Source: Mycobacterium sp. (GTDB lineage: Bacteria; Actinomycetota; Actinomycetes; Mycobacteriales; Mycobacteriaceae). From it: DNA of 39,404 bases. The translations under genes and the position numbers were made by a program. Below the pieces are notes generated by a model. The model saw only the letters and a program-made list of their open reading frames with translations, made no database searches and was not told the DNA's origin. Where the stretch lies: contig JARLGR010000211.1 in assembly GCA_031292665.1 (NCBI GenBank), forward strand, positions 1 through 39,404, in the 5' to 3' direction. Below, in pieces: positions 28,502-36,836 of this stretch; the first letter of the stretch is position 1; each line of letters starts with the position of its first letter.

Positions 28502-29703
28502 TGAGTACGCCCGAACCGCTCTATATCCTCGGCGCCGGGATGCACCCGTGGGGCAAATGGGGCCGAGACTTCACCGAATACGGTGTGGTCGCCGCGCGAG
28601 CCGCCCTGCGGGAGGCCGGCTTGGAGTGGCGGCAGATCCAGCTGGTCGCCGGGGCCGACACCATTCGCAACGGATACCCCGGCTTCATCGCCGGGTCGAC
28701 CTTCGCGCAGAAACTCGGCTGGAACGGCGTCCCGGTCAGCTCGAGCTATGCCGCGTGCGCCAGCGGCTCCCAGGCCCTGCAGAGCGCACGCGCCCAGATC
28801 CTGGCCGGTTTTTGCGACGTCGCGCTGGTGATCGGCGCCGACACCACCCCGAAAGGGGCGTTCGCCCCGGTGGGCGGCGAACGCAAGAACGATCCCGACT
28901 GGCAGCGGTTCCACCTGATCGGCGCGATGAACCCGGTCTACTTTGCGCTCCTCGCGCGGCGCCGGATGGACCTCTACGGCGCGACACCCGAGGACTTCGC
29001 ACAGGTGAAGGTCAAGAACTCCCGGCACGGCCTGCAGAACTCGTACGCCCGCTACCGCAAGGAATCCTCGGTCGACGACGTGCTCGCCAGCCCGGTGGTC
29101 GCCGACCCGTTGCGGCAGCTCGACATCTGTGCCACCTCCGACGGCGCGGCGGCGTTGATCGTGGCCAGCGCGAAGTTCGCTCGCCAACATCTCGGCTCGC
29201 TGGATGGGGTGCCGTCCGTGCGCGCGGTCAGCACGGTCACCCCGCGCTACCCGCAGCACCTTCCCGAATTGCCCGATATCGCAACGGATTCCACCGCCGC
29301 AGTGCCCGCACCCGACCGGGTGTTCAAGGACCAGATCCTCGATGCGGCCTATGCCGAGGCGGGCATCGGGCCCGAGGACCTGAGCCTGGCCGAGGTCTAC
29401 GACCTGTCCACCGCGCTCGAACTCGACTGGTACGAACACCTGGGGCTGTGTGCCAGGGGTGAGGCCGAGGCGCTGCTGCGCAGCGGTGCGACCGCCCTTG
29501 GCGGCAAGGTGCCCGTCAACCCGTCGGGCGGACTGGCGTGCTTCGGCGAGGCCATCCCCGCCCAGGCGATCGCTCAGGTCTGCGAGCTGGCCTGGCAGCT
29601 GCGCGGCCAGGCCACCGGCCGGCAAGTGGAGAACGCCACCGTCGGCGTCACCGCCAACCAGGGCCTATTCGGGCACGGCTCGTCGGTGATCGTGGCCCGT
29701 TAA
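28498..29703 (+). CDS. Thiolase-fold enzyme, SCP2/Ltp type (Rv1627c-like)
   Basis: 401 residues of the thiolase superfamily. The nucleophile region SSYAACASGSQAL keeps a Cys. The C-terminal signature is NPSGGLACFGEAIP, where classical thiolases have GGxxxxGHPxGATG; the catalytic His of that motif is not present. Together with the coupled DUF35 partner this suggests a retro-aldolase or specialised acyl-CoA lyase like Ltp2 rather than a plain degradative thiolase. ATG 28498 overlaps the upstream stop. Confidence 0.9.
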   Translation: MMSTPEPLYILGAGMHPWGKWGRDFTEYGVVAARAALREAGLEWRQIQLVAGADTIRNGYPGFIAGSTFAQKLGWNGVPVSSSYAACASGSQALQSARAQILAGFCDVALVIGADTTPKGAFAPVGGERKNDPDWQRFHLIGAMNPVYFALLARRRMDLYGATPEDFAQVKVKNSRHGLQNSYARYRKESSVDDVLASPVVADPLRQLDICATSDGAAALIVASAKFARQHLGSLDGVPSVRAVSTVTPRYPQHLPELPDIATDSTAAVPAPDRVFKDQILDAAYAEAGIGPEDLSLAEVYDLSTALELDWYEHLGLCARGEAEALLRSGATALGGKVPVNPSGGLACFGEAIPAQAIAQVCELAWQLRGQATGRQVENATVGVTANQGLFGHGSSVIVAR

Positions 29704-29720
29704 CGGCCTCGACCCCCTGC

Positions 29721-29780
29721 GCGAGCAGGCGCAGAATCGCACTCCGCTGCACGAATCCGTGCGATTCTGCGTCTGCTCGC
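29721..29780. terminator. Long inverted repeat between convergent genes (bidirectional terminator / dispersed repeat)
   Basis: Arms 29721-29742 and 29759-29780 pair over 22 bp with a single G/A difference, separated by 16 nt. The right arm ends 2 bp before the pdtaR stop. The arm sequence GCAGACGCAGAATCGC resembles a repeat I recall at many mycobacterial gene ends. Likely a terminator for both the thiolase gene and pdtaR. Confidence 0.7.
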
Positions 29781-29782
29781 CG

Positions 29783-30400
29783 TTAGGCTTCCTCCGGGGT
29801 GTCGAGGGTCTCCAGGACCACTTCCGCGACCCGCTTCATGGTGGTCCGCCGGTCCATCGCGGCACGCTGGATCCACTTGAATGCCTCGGGCTCGGTCAGG
29901 CCCTGCTTGGTCTGCAACAGGCCTTTGGCGCGCTCGACCAGCTTGCGGGTCTCCAGCCGGTCGGACAGCGTCGCCACCTCGCGCTCCAGCTCGGTCATCT
30001 CGCTGAATCGGCTGACGGCCAGCTCAATGGCCGGGATCAGGTCGCTGATGGTGAAGGGCTTCACCAGGTAGGCCATCGCTCCGGCGTCGCGGGCACGCTC
30101 GACCAAATCGCGCTGGCTGAATGCGGTTAGCACGACGATCGGCGCGATGCGCTTGCTCGCGATCTCCGACGCGGCGTCGATACCGTCGCGGCGCGGCATC
30201 TTCACGTCCATGATGACCAGGTCCGGCTTGTGCTGCTCGGCCAACTCGACGGCTTCCTGGCCGTCGCCGGCCTCGCCGACGATGTCGTACCCCTCCTCTC
30301 GCAACATCTCGGCCAGGTCCATTCGGATGAGCGCTTCGTCTTCCGCGATCAGGACCCGGCGCGGCACAGCGGCACCGGTGTCGGTCGTAGGGCCTGTCAT
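29783..30400 (-). CDS. pdtaR: ANTAR-domain RNA-binding response regulator
   Basis: 205 residues, the same length as Rv1626. The receiver domain (about 14-125) has acidic residues E20-D21, phospho-acceptor Asp65 (VIMDVKMP), Thr in VVLTAFSQ and Lys in YLVKPF. A coiled linker leads to the ANTAR domain (about 145-200; LETRKLVERAKGLLQTKQGL, AFKWIQRAAMDRRTTM), which binds paired hairpins in mRNAs to block termination. The partner kinase PdtaS is encoded elsewhere. The ATG at 30400 gives the family N terminus. Confidence 0.96.
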   Translation of the reverse strand: MTGPTTDTGAAVPRRVLIAEDEALIRMDLAEMLREEGYDIVGEAGDGQEAVELAEQHKPDLVIMDVKMPRRDGIDAASEIASKRIAPIVVLTAFSQRDLVERARDAGAMAYLVKPFTISDLIPAIELAVSRFSEMTELEREVATLSDRLETRKLVERAKGLLQTKQGLTEPEAFKWIQRAAMDRRTTMKRVAEVVLETLDTPEEA

Positions 30401-30515
30401 GGTGACATTGTCTCGTGGGCGGTTACGACGAGCGACCTCGGGGGCGGCGACACAGGGCACGACGCCAAATCCTCTATGGTGGGAGGCCGCCTCTAAGGTA
30501 GGAGGCCGAGCAAAA

Positions 30516-30589
30516 GCCCTCGTATCCCAACTGGCAGAGGAAACGGATTCAAAACCCGTACAGTGTGAGTTCGAATCTCACCGAGGGCA
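30516..30589 (+). tRNA. tRNA with anticodon CAA (Leu), class I shape
   Basis: 74 nt: acceptor GCCCTCG/CGAGGGC fully paired, discriminator A, D stem TCC/GGA, anticodon stem 30543-30547 with 30555-30559 (one A-C mismatch at the loop end), loop TTCAAAA with anticodon CAA at 30550-30552, 5-nt variable loop and T arm GTGAG-TTCGAAT-CTCAC. CCA is not encoded (ACCG). The short variable loop is abnormal for leucine, whose bacterial tRNAs are class II. A genomic island begins directly downstream. Confidence 0.9.
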
Positions 30590-30710
30590 CCGAGAAACCG
30601 CAGTTCAAGCCCCTAATCTGCTGAAGTTCACTAATCCGGCAAGCCCAAATCGTACGCGATTCGTACGCGCTATCCGTCATGCTTCACCCACAACCAGCCA
30701 TAACGCCCAA

Positions 30711-30985
30711 TCAGGCAGCGGCCCTACGCGCCGCCCTATCAAGGCCCTTGGCCACCTTGGTCAGATCGTCCGACAGCAGATGCCCGTACAGGTCCAGCGT
30801 CATCACCGCCGAAGCGTGCCCGAGAAGCGTCTGTACCGCTTTGACGTTCGCGCCCACACCGATGGCGAGGGACGCGCAGGTATGGCGTAGCTCGTGCGGC
30901 ACAAGGCCAGTAACGCCGATTCTGGTGGCAGCGGCCGTCGAACGCCCAGCGGTATTCCCCGTTGGTCAAATACCCGCCCTTGCCC
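30711..30985 (-). pseudogene. Tyrosine integrase C-terminal relic, frameshifted
   Basis: Two frames are needed. KGGYLTNGEYRWAFD is read first. After one extra G near 30937 the frame switches to AAATRIGVTGLVPHELRHTC, ASLAIGVGANVKAVQTLLGH and TLDLYGHLLSDDL. The HELRH box, LGH box and catalytic Tyr of phage integrases are visible. The 5' part ends abruptly where a WD40-gene tail begins in the opposite orientation (30986). Its place beside the tRNA marks an old integration at that tRNA. Confidence 0.85.
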
Positions 30986-31051
30986 GACTGGGTGTCCCCT
31001 GGCATTCCCTACATCCCTGTGTGCCCCGGACTTCCGATAGCACCCGACTGA
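30986..31051 (+). pseudogene. Detached 3' end of a TIR-WD40 gene (copy A)
   Basis: 22 codons reading DWVSPGIPYIPVCPGLPIAPD-stop. The same tail ends the intact TIR-WD40 gene (WVSPAINYIAVCPGLPVSPD) and a second relic at 36837-36902. Copy A is inverted relative to both. No upstream coding part remains. Confidence 0.8.
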
Positions 31052-31179
31052 TCACACCGGGATTCCGGTATGGCTCGTTACAAAGAATTGCGCCCGTCAG
31101 AAGATAGAGTTCTCTTGGGGGCGTGCCCGACTTATCGACCAGCTCGGGCTGCTGGTATCCCCGCGCCGACCCCGGTTGG

Positions 31180-31344
31180 CCCTTACACTCTTGCGGGCTG
31201 GAACCTGCGGTTCGGCCGGACGGTGCGGTCCGTCACAGGTCTGGACGCGACCTGTGTGTCTGCTACGGTTCGTGCTTGTCGTCGGACCGGGTCGCGGGGC
31301 CGACATAACAGGCACGTCTGGTCAGCGGTGACGCGATATTGATG
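31180..31344 (+). repeat. Direct repeat, left copy (~167 bp, imperfect)
   Basis: Starts CCCTTACACTCTTG and ends AGCGGTGACGCGATATTGATG; the right copy is at 36904-37071 in the same orientation. The ends are nearly identical and the middle diverges. Contains GTCA-GCGG-TGAC. The two copies bracket the cyclase, the short relic and the TIR-WD40 gene. No coding frame is conserved between the copies. Confidence 0.85.
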
Positions 31345-31474
31345 TGAACGACAGCGGGTCGGGCGGCGTGAAATGACCGCGACGGGGCTGTCGTGCGATC
31401 GTGCGGCACTGAACTGAACGAGATATAGAATGCGGTGCGCCAGCCTAGCGGCGCCGATGCAGTCGGAGGCGCGT

Positions 31475-33367
31475 ATGAGCGACACGCAGAGCCCCCCTCT
31501 CACCGCCGAAGGGCTGCTGACGGAAGTCAAGACCTTCTTCGATCACGGCGAATTCTTCCGCGCCTACGACCTTGCAGCCGAGGCGCTGGTGCTGTTTCCC
31601 GGCAATATTGCGCTCGCCCACCGGGCGGTGCTCAGCCTCGCCAATGCCGGCGCGACCGCACTTGCGCTCGACAAATATTACGAACTCGGCCTCGATAAAC
31701 GACCGGAGACCGACGTCCGTAGCCTCCTCGGCCGGCTGAAGAAGGACCAGGCCTTCGCTGAGACGGGCGAGGCGCGCGCCGCCTTGTTCCGCGAGGGCCG
31801 CGCACTCTATGAGGGCGCTTTCCGCAGTGCCACCGTCGCCCGCGACCCGGAAGCCTATTATCCGGCCATCAATGCCGCGACCCTGGCCCTGTTCGCCGGC
31901 GATATCGAGGCGGCCGGCCAGCTCGCTGGCGAGGTTCTCGATCTTCTGGCGCCGCGCGTCGCCAGTCTGGATGAGGGTGGTGCGGCCGATCGCTATTGGG
32001 TGCTGGCGACGGCGCTCGAGGCCCATCTCGTCCGGGGCGATCTCGACGCGGCGCGCGCGCTGGTCGACCAGGTTGTCGCGGCAGTCGGCCGCGACGACGC
32101 CGCGCTCGCCACCACCGGCCGTCAGCTCGAGCGCATCGTCAAGGCGAAGAAGCTCGATTCCAGCGTGCTCGGCGCGTTCGAGCCGCCGACCGTCGTCCAT
32201 TTCCTCGGCGACGTGGTCGCGCCGCCGCCCGGCCAGAATGGCCGATTCCGGGCGGAGCAGGCGGCGACGGTGGCCGCCGATATTGCCGCTCTGCTGGAGG
32301 GGATGCGCATCGGCGCGGCCTATGGCTCGCTCGCATCCGGCGCGGACATATTGTTCGCTGAGGCGCTGCTCGGGCAGGGCGTCGCCCTAAATATCGTCCT
32401 GCCCTTCGCCACCGCCGATTTCATCGAACAGTTAGTCCGCCCGGCGGGCGAGGCCTGGGTCACGCGCTTCGAGGCCTGTCTCGCCGCGGCCAAGACGGTG
32501 CGCTTCGCGACGGAGGACGCCTACCTGGGGGACGATCAACTCTTCACCTATTGCAGCAGCCTGGCGATGGGCCTTGCCAGCCTCTGCGCCCGCCATCTGA
32601 ATGCGCCGCTGATGCAGTTGGCGGTGTGGGACGGCGTCGTCAATGAAGGCGCGATCGCCGGCACCGCCGCCGATCTGTGCGTTTGGCGCGAAGCTGGCCA
32701 TCCGGTCAAAATCGTGGCGGTCGGCACTGACGTAAATCTCGAGAAGCTTCCGCCCTGGCACCGTCCGAAGGTCGCCCGGGGCCGCCGCGACACGCGGGCG
32801 ATGCTCTTCGGCGATATCCACGGCTTCAGCAAGCTGACTGACGCCCAGCTGCCGCCATTCACCGAGAAGATCATGGGCACGCTGGGCGAGGTGGTGCGGC
32901 GCCACAAGCAGCACATCGCATTCGTAAATACCTGGGGCGACGGGATTTTCGTCGTATTTGGCAATGCCGGCCGCGCCGCCGCCTGCGCGCTCGACATGCA
33001 GGACGCGATGAGCGCGATCGACCTCGAGGCGGCTGGGCTGCCCGAGACGCTCAAGTTGCGCCTCGGAGGCCATCTCGGGCCGGTCTATGAGCTGGACGAC
33101 CCGGTCACCGACCGGCCCAACTATTACGGTGCGCATGTCAGCCGCGCCGCCCGCATCGAGCCGATTACACCGGAAGGCTGCGTCTACGTCACCGAGACCT
33201 TTGCAGCGATGCTGGCGCTCTACAACGCCGATCAGTTCTCATGCGACTACGTCGGCAACACCGAGATGGCCAAGCATTACGGCCGGCTCCGCATGTTCCT
33301 GCTCCGCCGCGCCGGCGACGGCAAAGGCCCGGCCGTGCTGGGGGATATCGAGCGCGGGGCGGGGTAG
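31475..33367 (+). CDS. TPR-SLOG-class III nucleotidyl cyclase, foreign origin
   Basis: 630 residues. Residues about 8-210 form a helical TPR/TRAFs-binding (DUF4071)-like region. About 215-400 is a Rossmann SLOG-like domain (YGSLASGADILFAEALL, NIVLPFATADFIE, LMQLAVWDGVV). About 440-620 is a class III adenylate/guanylate cyclase domain with metal Asp in MLFGDIHGFSKL (near 447) and NTWGDGIFVVF (near 489) and the transition-state Arg in HVSRAARIEP. No TM segment. ATG 31475 has GGAGG (31465-31469) 5 nt upstream. Codon use differs from neighbours: about half the Tyr codons are TAT, and AAT, GAT and ATT are common, as in alphaproteobacteria, so transfer is likely. The base specificity (cAMP, cGMP, cCMP or cUMP) cannot be read. 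It is convergent with a TIR-WD40 gene. Confidence 0.85.
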   Translation: MSDTQSPPLTAEGLLTEVKTFFDHGEFFRAYDLAAEALVLFPGNIALAHRAVLSLANAGATALALDKYYELGLDKRPETDVRSLLGRLKKDQAFAETGEARAALFREGRALYEGAFRSATVARDPEAYYPAINAATLALFAGDIEAAGQLAGEVLDLLAPRVASLDEGGAADRYWVLATALEAHLVRGDLDAARALVDQVVAAVGRDDAALATTGRQLERIVKAKKLDSSVLGAFEPPTVVHFLGDVVAPPPGQNGRFRAEQAATVAADIAALLEGMRIGAAYGSLASGADILFAEALLGQGVALNIVLPFATADFIEQLVRPAGEAWVTRFEACLAAAKTVRFATEDAYLGDDQLFTYCSSLAMGLASLCARHLNAPLMQLAVWDGVVNEGAIAGTAADLCVWREAGHPVKIVAVGTDVNLEKLPPWHRPKVARGRRDTRAMLFGDIHGFSKLTDAQLPPFTEKIMGTLGEVVRRHKQHIAFVNTWGDGIFVVFGNAGRAAACALDMQDAMSAIDLEAAGLPETLKLRLGGHLGPVYELDDPVTDRPNYYGAHVSRAARIEPITPEGCVYVTETFAAMLALYNADQFSCDYVGNTEMAKHYGRLRMFLLRRAGDGKGPAVLGDIERGAG

Positions 33368-33397
33368 GGCTATTTCCCGACCTCGGCGATCTGCTGA

Positions 33398-33580
33398 TTG
33401 AACCCGCCAGCCGACGAGGGTCTGGCGATACGCGACATCCTGCTGCTGCGACTACAAGCTCTAATGGCGCACGTTCAGGACGATGCCGCGGCTTACAGGG
33501 ACTTCAGGGATCGCTACCGCGACATGGTGAATTCGCTCGGCTTGGAAGGGCATGTCGCTTTGACCGAGGCGATGACATGA
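33398..33580 (+). pseudogene. 3' relic of a larger mycobacterial gene (short ORF)
   Basis: The frame encodes LLLRLQALMAHVQDDAAAYRD, then FRDRYRDMVNSLGLEGHVAL and TEAMT. This resembles, from memory, the C-terminal end of mycobacterial cyclase-ATPase-TPR regulators (RYRxMxxSLGFEGHxAxAEAM). TTG 33398 follows an in-frame TGA and no ribosome site is evident, so a leftover tail is more likely than a gene. It would mean that the foreign cyclase landed in, or replaced, a native regulator. Confidence 0.45.
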
Positions 33581-33625
33581 CGGGCGGTCGTTCAGTACCC
33601 CTGTAGATCGTTCACCAAAGTCCAC

Positions 33626-33757
33626 GCAGTCTTAGAACTAACGTTCCCGGTTTCTCGAAAGCTGTTGCCAAACTGGATTGTTGAAGACTCGCCGATTAGC
33701 GGTTGTCGGAGCGTGCAACCGCGCGACGCTCGGCTCGCCGCGGTGCGCGATGTGGTC
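33626..33757 (-). repeat. 3'-flank repeat of the TIR-WD40 gene (copy 1)
   Basis: The sequence after the TIR-WD40 stop, including a stretch with AGAACTAACGTT and GCCAAACT, matches the sequence after the relic tail at 36716-36838 (same orientation, imperfect). So the repeated unit is gene tail plus downstream region. Confidence 0.7.
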
Positions 33758-36566
33758 AGTCGGGTGAGACGGGAAGTCCCGGGCACACGGCGATGTAGTT
33801 GATGGCTGGGGACACCCACTCGCGCCATTGTTTGCGGCTCATGTTGGTGGACAGTTTGTCGCATAGCTGTGACGGATCGGACAGCGCGGGCCGCAGTTGG
33901 ACGGTGCCGTCCGCGCTTGCCGAGGCGGACAGGCGCCCATCCGGGCTCAACGTCAAGCCGAAGATGAAGTCAGACGCTCTCACCATTGCTGCGGTGGGTT
34001 TGCCGGTGGATGTGTTCCATAGTCGCAGTCCGCCATTGATTGCGCCGCTGGCAAGTTGATTTGCGACACCGAAGGCGACTGCAGAAACGATGCTGGGTTC
34101 GCCCACCAGAGGGCTTGTCGGCAGCGCTTGTCGCGTGGTGATATCCCAGAGCTCCACCGCGCCGTTCTCGCGTCCGGCGGCGACGAGGTGGCCGTCGCGG
34201 CTGAACGCGACGGTGGTGATGGTGGTGACGTTTGTGATGGCGTTCAATCCAGGTCCGCCGTTGGTCATGATGGTTCCCTCGAGCTGAGCGGTGTCGGTGT
34301 TCCACAGCCGCAGGCCGTCGGCGTAGCCGGCGGCCAGGTGGCGGCCGTCCGGGCTAAATACCAGTCCGCCCAACGTGTGCGGACCGTTCGTGGTCATGGG
34401 CTGGCCCCATGGCCGGCCGGTCGAGACGTCCCACAGCTGGATCGTGCCGTCTTTGTTTTTCCCCGAGGCGATCTTGCGCCCGTCGCCGCTGAAGGCGAAT
34501 GTCAGGTCCCCCCCTGGGGTATTGATGTGAACTGGCGGCGCCGCGGGTTGACCGGAGCCGACGTCCCACACCTGCACCGTGCCGTCCGCTGCGGCGGTCA
34601 CGATCCGGCCGCCATCGGTGTAACCGAAGCTGATCGTGCCCGCACCGCTGGTGGGCAATGCCGGTCGGGGTTGACCGGAGGCGACGTCCCACTGCTCAAC
34701 CGTGGTGTCGCCGGAGGCCGTGACCCGCTGACCGTCGGGGCTAAATGCGACCTGCGCGACAAACTCATCGGGGCCCCGCATCGGCTGGCCAACGGTGGCG
34801 CTCCAGAGTCGAAGCGTCCCATCCACGCTGACCGTGGCGATCTGGCGGTCGTCGGGGCGGAACGCCAGGCCTAGGACTGCGCCGGTGTGTCCGCTCATCG
34901 TCTGACCGAGTTGCGCTCCGGTGTTCACGTCCCATAGCTGCAGCGCCCCGTCGTCGCAACCTGTCGCAACGCGGGAGCCGTCGGGGCTGAACGCGACGGC
35001 CCAGATCACAGTCGCTGCTGTGATCGCGACCCGAGTCGACCAGATGGACTTGCCGTTATCGGCGTTGAACAACTCCAGATGATCGCTTACCGCGGCGATG
35101 GTGTGACCATCCGGACTGAAGGCGATCCCCATAATCCGCGCCGGATTCCCGGAAAGATTCAGGGCGGAGATGATCTGCGCGTGTGGCTTGCCTGTGGTGT
35201 CGTAGATGGCGATGGAACCGACGTCGCCGCTGGCGGCCCACAGCTTGCCGCTGCGGTCAAACGTGACATCGGTGATGGTCTTGTTGTCGGGCAGGACCGG
35301 CATGGTCGAGAGCAGCCGGCCGCTGCGGGGGTCCCATTCCTGCACTGTGGCGTTGGCGCCAGCGGTGAGAATCATTCCGCCGTCGGGGCTCACGGCGAGG
35401 CTGTCGAGTGCGGCGACGTGCTGCGGGTTGGGGTTGAGCGCCGCGTCGGTGTTCGCATTCCACAGCCGCATCGTCCCGTCGACGCCAGCGGACGCGATCC
35501 GCTGGCCGTCGGAGGTGTACGCGACGCTGTTCACGTTGTTGGCGTGCCCATTGAGTGGCGAGCCGACCGGCTTTCCGGTGGCCGAATCCCATTGTCGCAC
35601 CTTCCCATCCGAATGTCCGGTCGCGATTCTCCGTCCGTCGGGGCTGTATGCCAGATGGTGCGCGGGCGAGCCGGAATAGACGATCTTTTGGGTGGTGAAC
35701 CGGGCAATCTGAGCGTCCAGGATGGGCACCTCGTTGGCCTCGATGGCGTTGGCGGCGAGCAGTTCCTGAAGCCCGCGCACGTCGCCGCCCGGAGTGAGGC
35801 CGGCCAGTATCGCCGCTCCCTCGGCATTGAGTTTGGCCGCGACCGCATCGTGCAGACGCCGGGTTGCCTCCTGTTGCTTGGCGACAGCAATGACCGCGGC
35901 AACGACGGCGATTACCGTCAGGACGATTAACCCAGCGACGGCTGCCCGCCGCAGCCTACGAAACCGCCGCTGTTCGCGTACGTCATCACCGGTCAGCTGG
36001 TCTTTGGGTTTGCCGTGAATGGGCGCCGCGAGCGACGTTAGTTTGTCGCGAAACGTCCGGTCCCGCACGTCCCACGGCGCATCTTCGCTGACGTCGATAT
36101 ACAGCGGCTCAGCCGACAGCGATCCCTGCCCAGTCAGCACCGGCGGAGCGGCATCAGACCGCGCCGGGTCAAATCTTTTGTTCTTGTCGTCCCACGCCAA
36201 ATGACCTTCGGCCAACATCAGCATCAACTGCTCGTGGCCGCGATGTTGGAGCCAGTAGCTGACTTCCTCGTTGACCCAATGCGAGGCCGCAGACTGCGGC
36301 GAGAGCACTACGATCATGAAACGGGAGCTATCCAACGCCTCAGTGATCTTGCCCCACAGGTCAGGATTAGCCGTCAGATTGGTGTCATCACGAAACACCC
36401 GCAGCGCCCGCAACTGCCCGACCCGCCGCCCAATCTGGTGCAGCCCCTTTTGGATCGCGGTAGTAACCTCCTTGTCCCGGTGCGCGTAGGACAGAAAGGC
36501 GTCATACTCCGGCGGCTGGCCCTCGTTAACAGCTGCCGAGCCGACCGACTGTCTTGCCTCGGCCAT
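33756..36566 (-). CDS. TIR-transmembrane-WD40 protein (two-propeller receptor)
   Basis: 936 residues. The TIR domain is at about 20-165 (YDAFLSYAHRDKEV, LRVFRDDTNL, FMIVVLSPQSAASHWVNEEV); Glu100/101 after SHWVN is where the NADase glutamate sits in catalytic TIRs. One TM helix is at about 208-229 and a coiled stretch follows. Fourteen WD40 repeats (about 295-905; e.g. VAFSPDGSRVATGCDDGALQLWD) make two seven-bladed propellers. The end WREWVSPAINYIAVCPGLPVSPD recurs in the relics nearby. ATG 36566 has GAGGGGG upstream. The TIR faces the cytosol if the propellers are outside, or vice versa; topology is not certain. Expected role: ligand or phage-component sensing by WD40 and NAD depletion or signalling by TIR. 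Confidence 0.92.
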   Translation of the reverse strand: MAEARQSVGSAAVNEGQPPEYDAFLSYAHRDKEVTTAIQKGLHQIGRRVGQLRALRVFRDDTNLTANPDLWGKITEALDSSRFMIVVLSPQSAASHWVNEEVSYWLQHRGHEQLMLMLAEGHLAWDDKNKRFDPARSDAAPPVLTGQGSLSAEPLYIDVSEDAPWDVRDRTFRDKLTSLAAPIHGKPKDQLTGDDVREQRRFRRLRRAAVAGLIVLTVIAVVAAVIAVAKQQEATRRLHDAVAAKLNAEGAAILAGLTPGGDVRGLQELLAANAIEANEVPILDAQIARFTTQKIVYSGSPAHHLAYSPDGRRIATGHSDGKVRQWDSATGKPVGSPLNGHANNVNSVAYTSDGQRIASAGVDGTMRLWNANTDAALNPNPQHVAALDSLAVSPDGGMILTAGANATVQEWDPRSGRLLSTMPVLPDNKTITDVTFDRSGKLWAASGDVGSIAIYDTTGKPHAQIISALNLSGNPARIMGIAFSPDGHTIAAVSDHLELFNADNGKSIWSTRVAITAATVIWAVAFSPDGSRVATGCDDGALQLWDVNTGAQLGQTMSGHTGAVLGLAFRPDDRQIATVSVDGTLRLWSATVGQPMRGPDEFVAQVAFSPDGQRVTASGDTTVEQWDVASGQPRPALPTSGAGTISFGYTDGGRIVTAAADGTVQVWDVGSGQPAAPPVHINTPGGDLTFAFSGDGRKIASGKNKDGTIQLWDVSTGRPWGQPMTTNGPHTLGGLVFSPDGRHLAAGYADGLRLWNTDTAQLEGTIMTNGGPGLNAITNVTTITTVAFSRDGHLVAAGRENGAVELWDITTRQALPTSPLVGEPSIVSAVAFGVANQLASGAINGGLRLWNTSTGKPTAAMVRASDFIFGLTLSPDGRLSASASADGTVQLRPALSDPSQLCDKLSTNMSRKQWREWVSPAINYIAVCPGLPVSPD

Positions 36567-36836
36567 GTTCCCCCTCAAACGAACGTGACCACGGGGACGC
36601 ACTGCGTGTTCCAGATAGCAATCAAGTTTGCCATCGAGGTTCACACGCGGCGGCGCTTTGCTGAAGTTGTCGTCGACCCGCGGCCGCCGTGTGCGACCGA
36701 TCGGTCGGGCGCAGAACCGTCGCAGAACTAACGTTCTCAGTTTCTCAAATGTTGCTGCCAAACTTGAGTTTCACGACAAACGCTCGCCGAGAGGCTTCGC
36801 CTCGCGGACCCGTATCCACCGCCGTGCAAGGTGTGA
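36567..36836. other. Upstream region of the TIR-WD40 gene with a repeat copy
   Basis: About 270 bases. The left part must hold the TIR-WD40 promoter; I see no clear -10. The right part (36716-36836) is the second copy of the gene's 3'-flank repeat. The frame remains open upstream of ATG 36566 but is not protein-like. Confidence 0.45.

Noticed and set aside
31183-31530. Minus-strand frame across the left direct repeat
   Set aside because: The similar frame in the right copy is disrupted differently, so the similarity is at DNA level rather than protein level.
31475-36566. Canonical Pycsar or CBASS operon
   Set aside because: The cyclase is class III, not CD-NTase, and the TIR protein lacks a cyclic-nucleotide-binding or SAVED domain; the genes are convergent. 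Kept only as an analogy.
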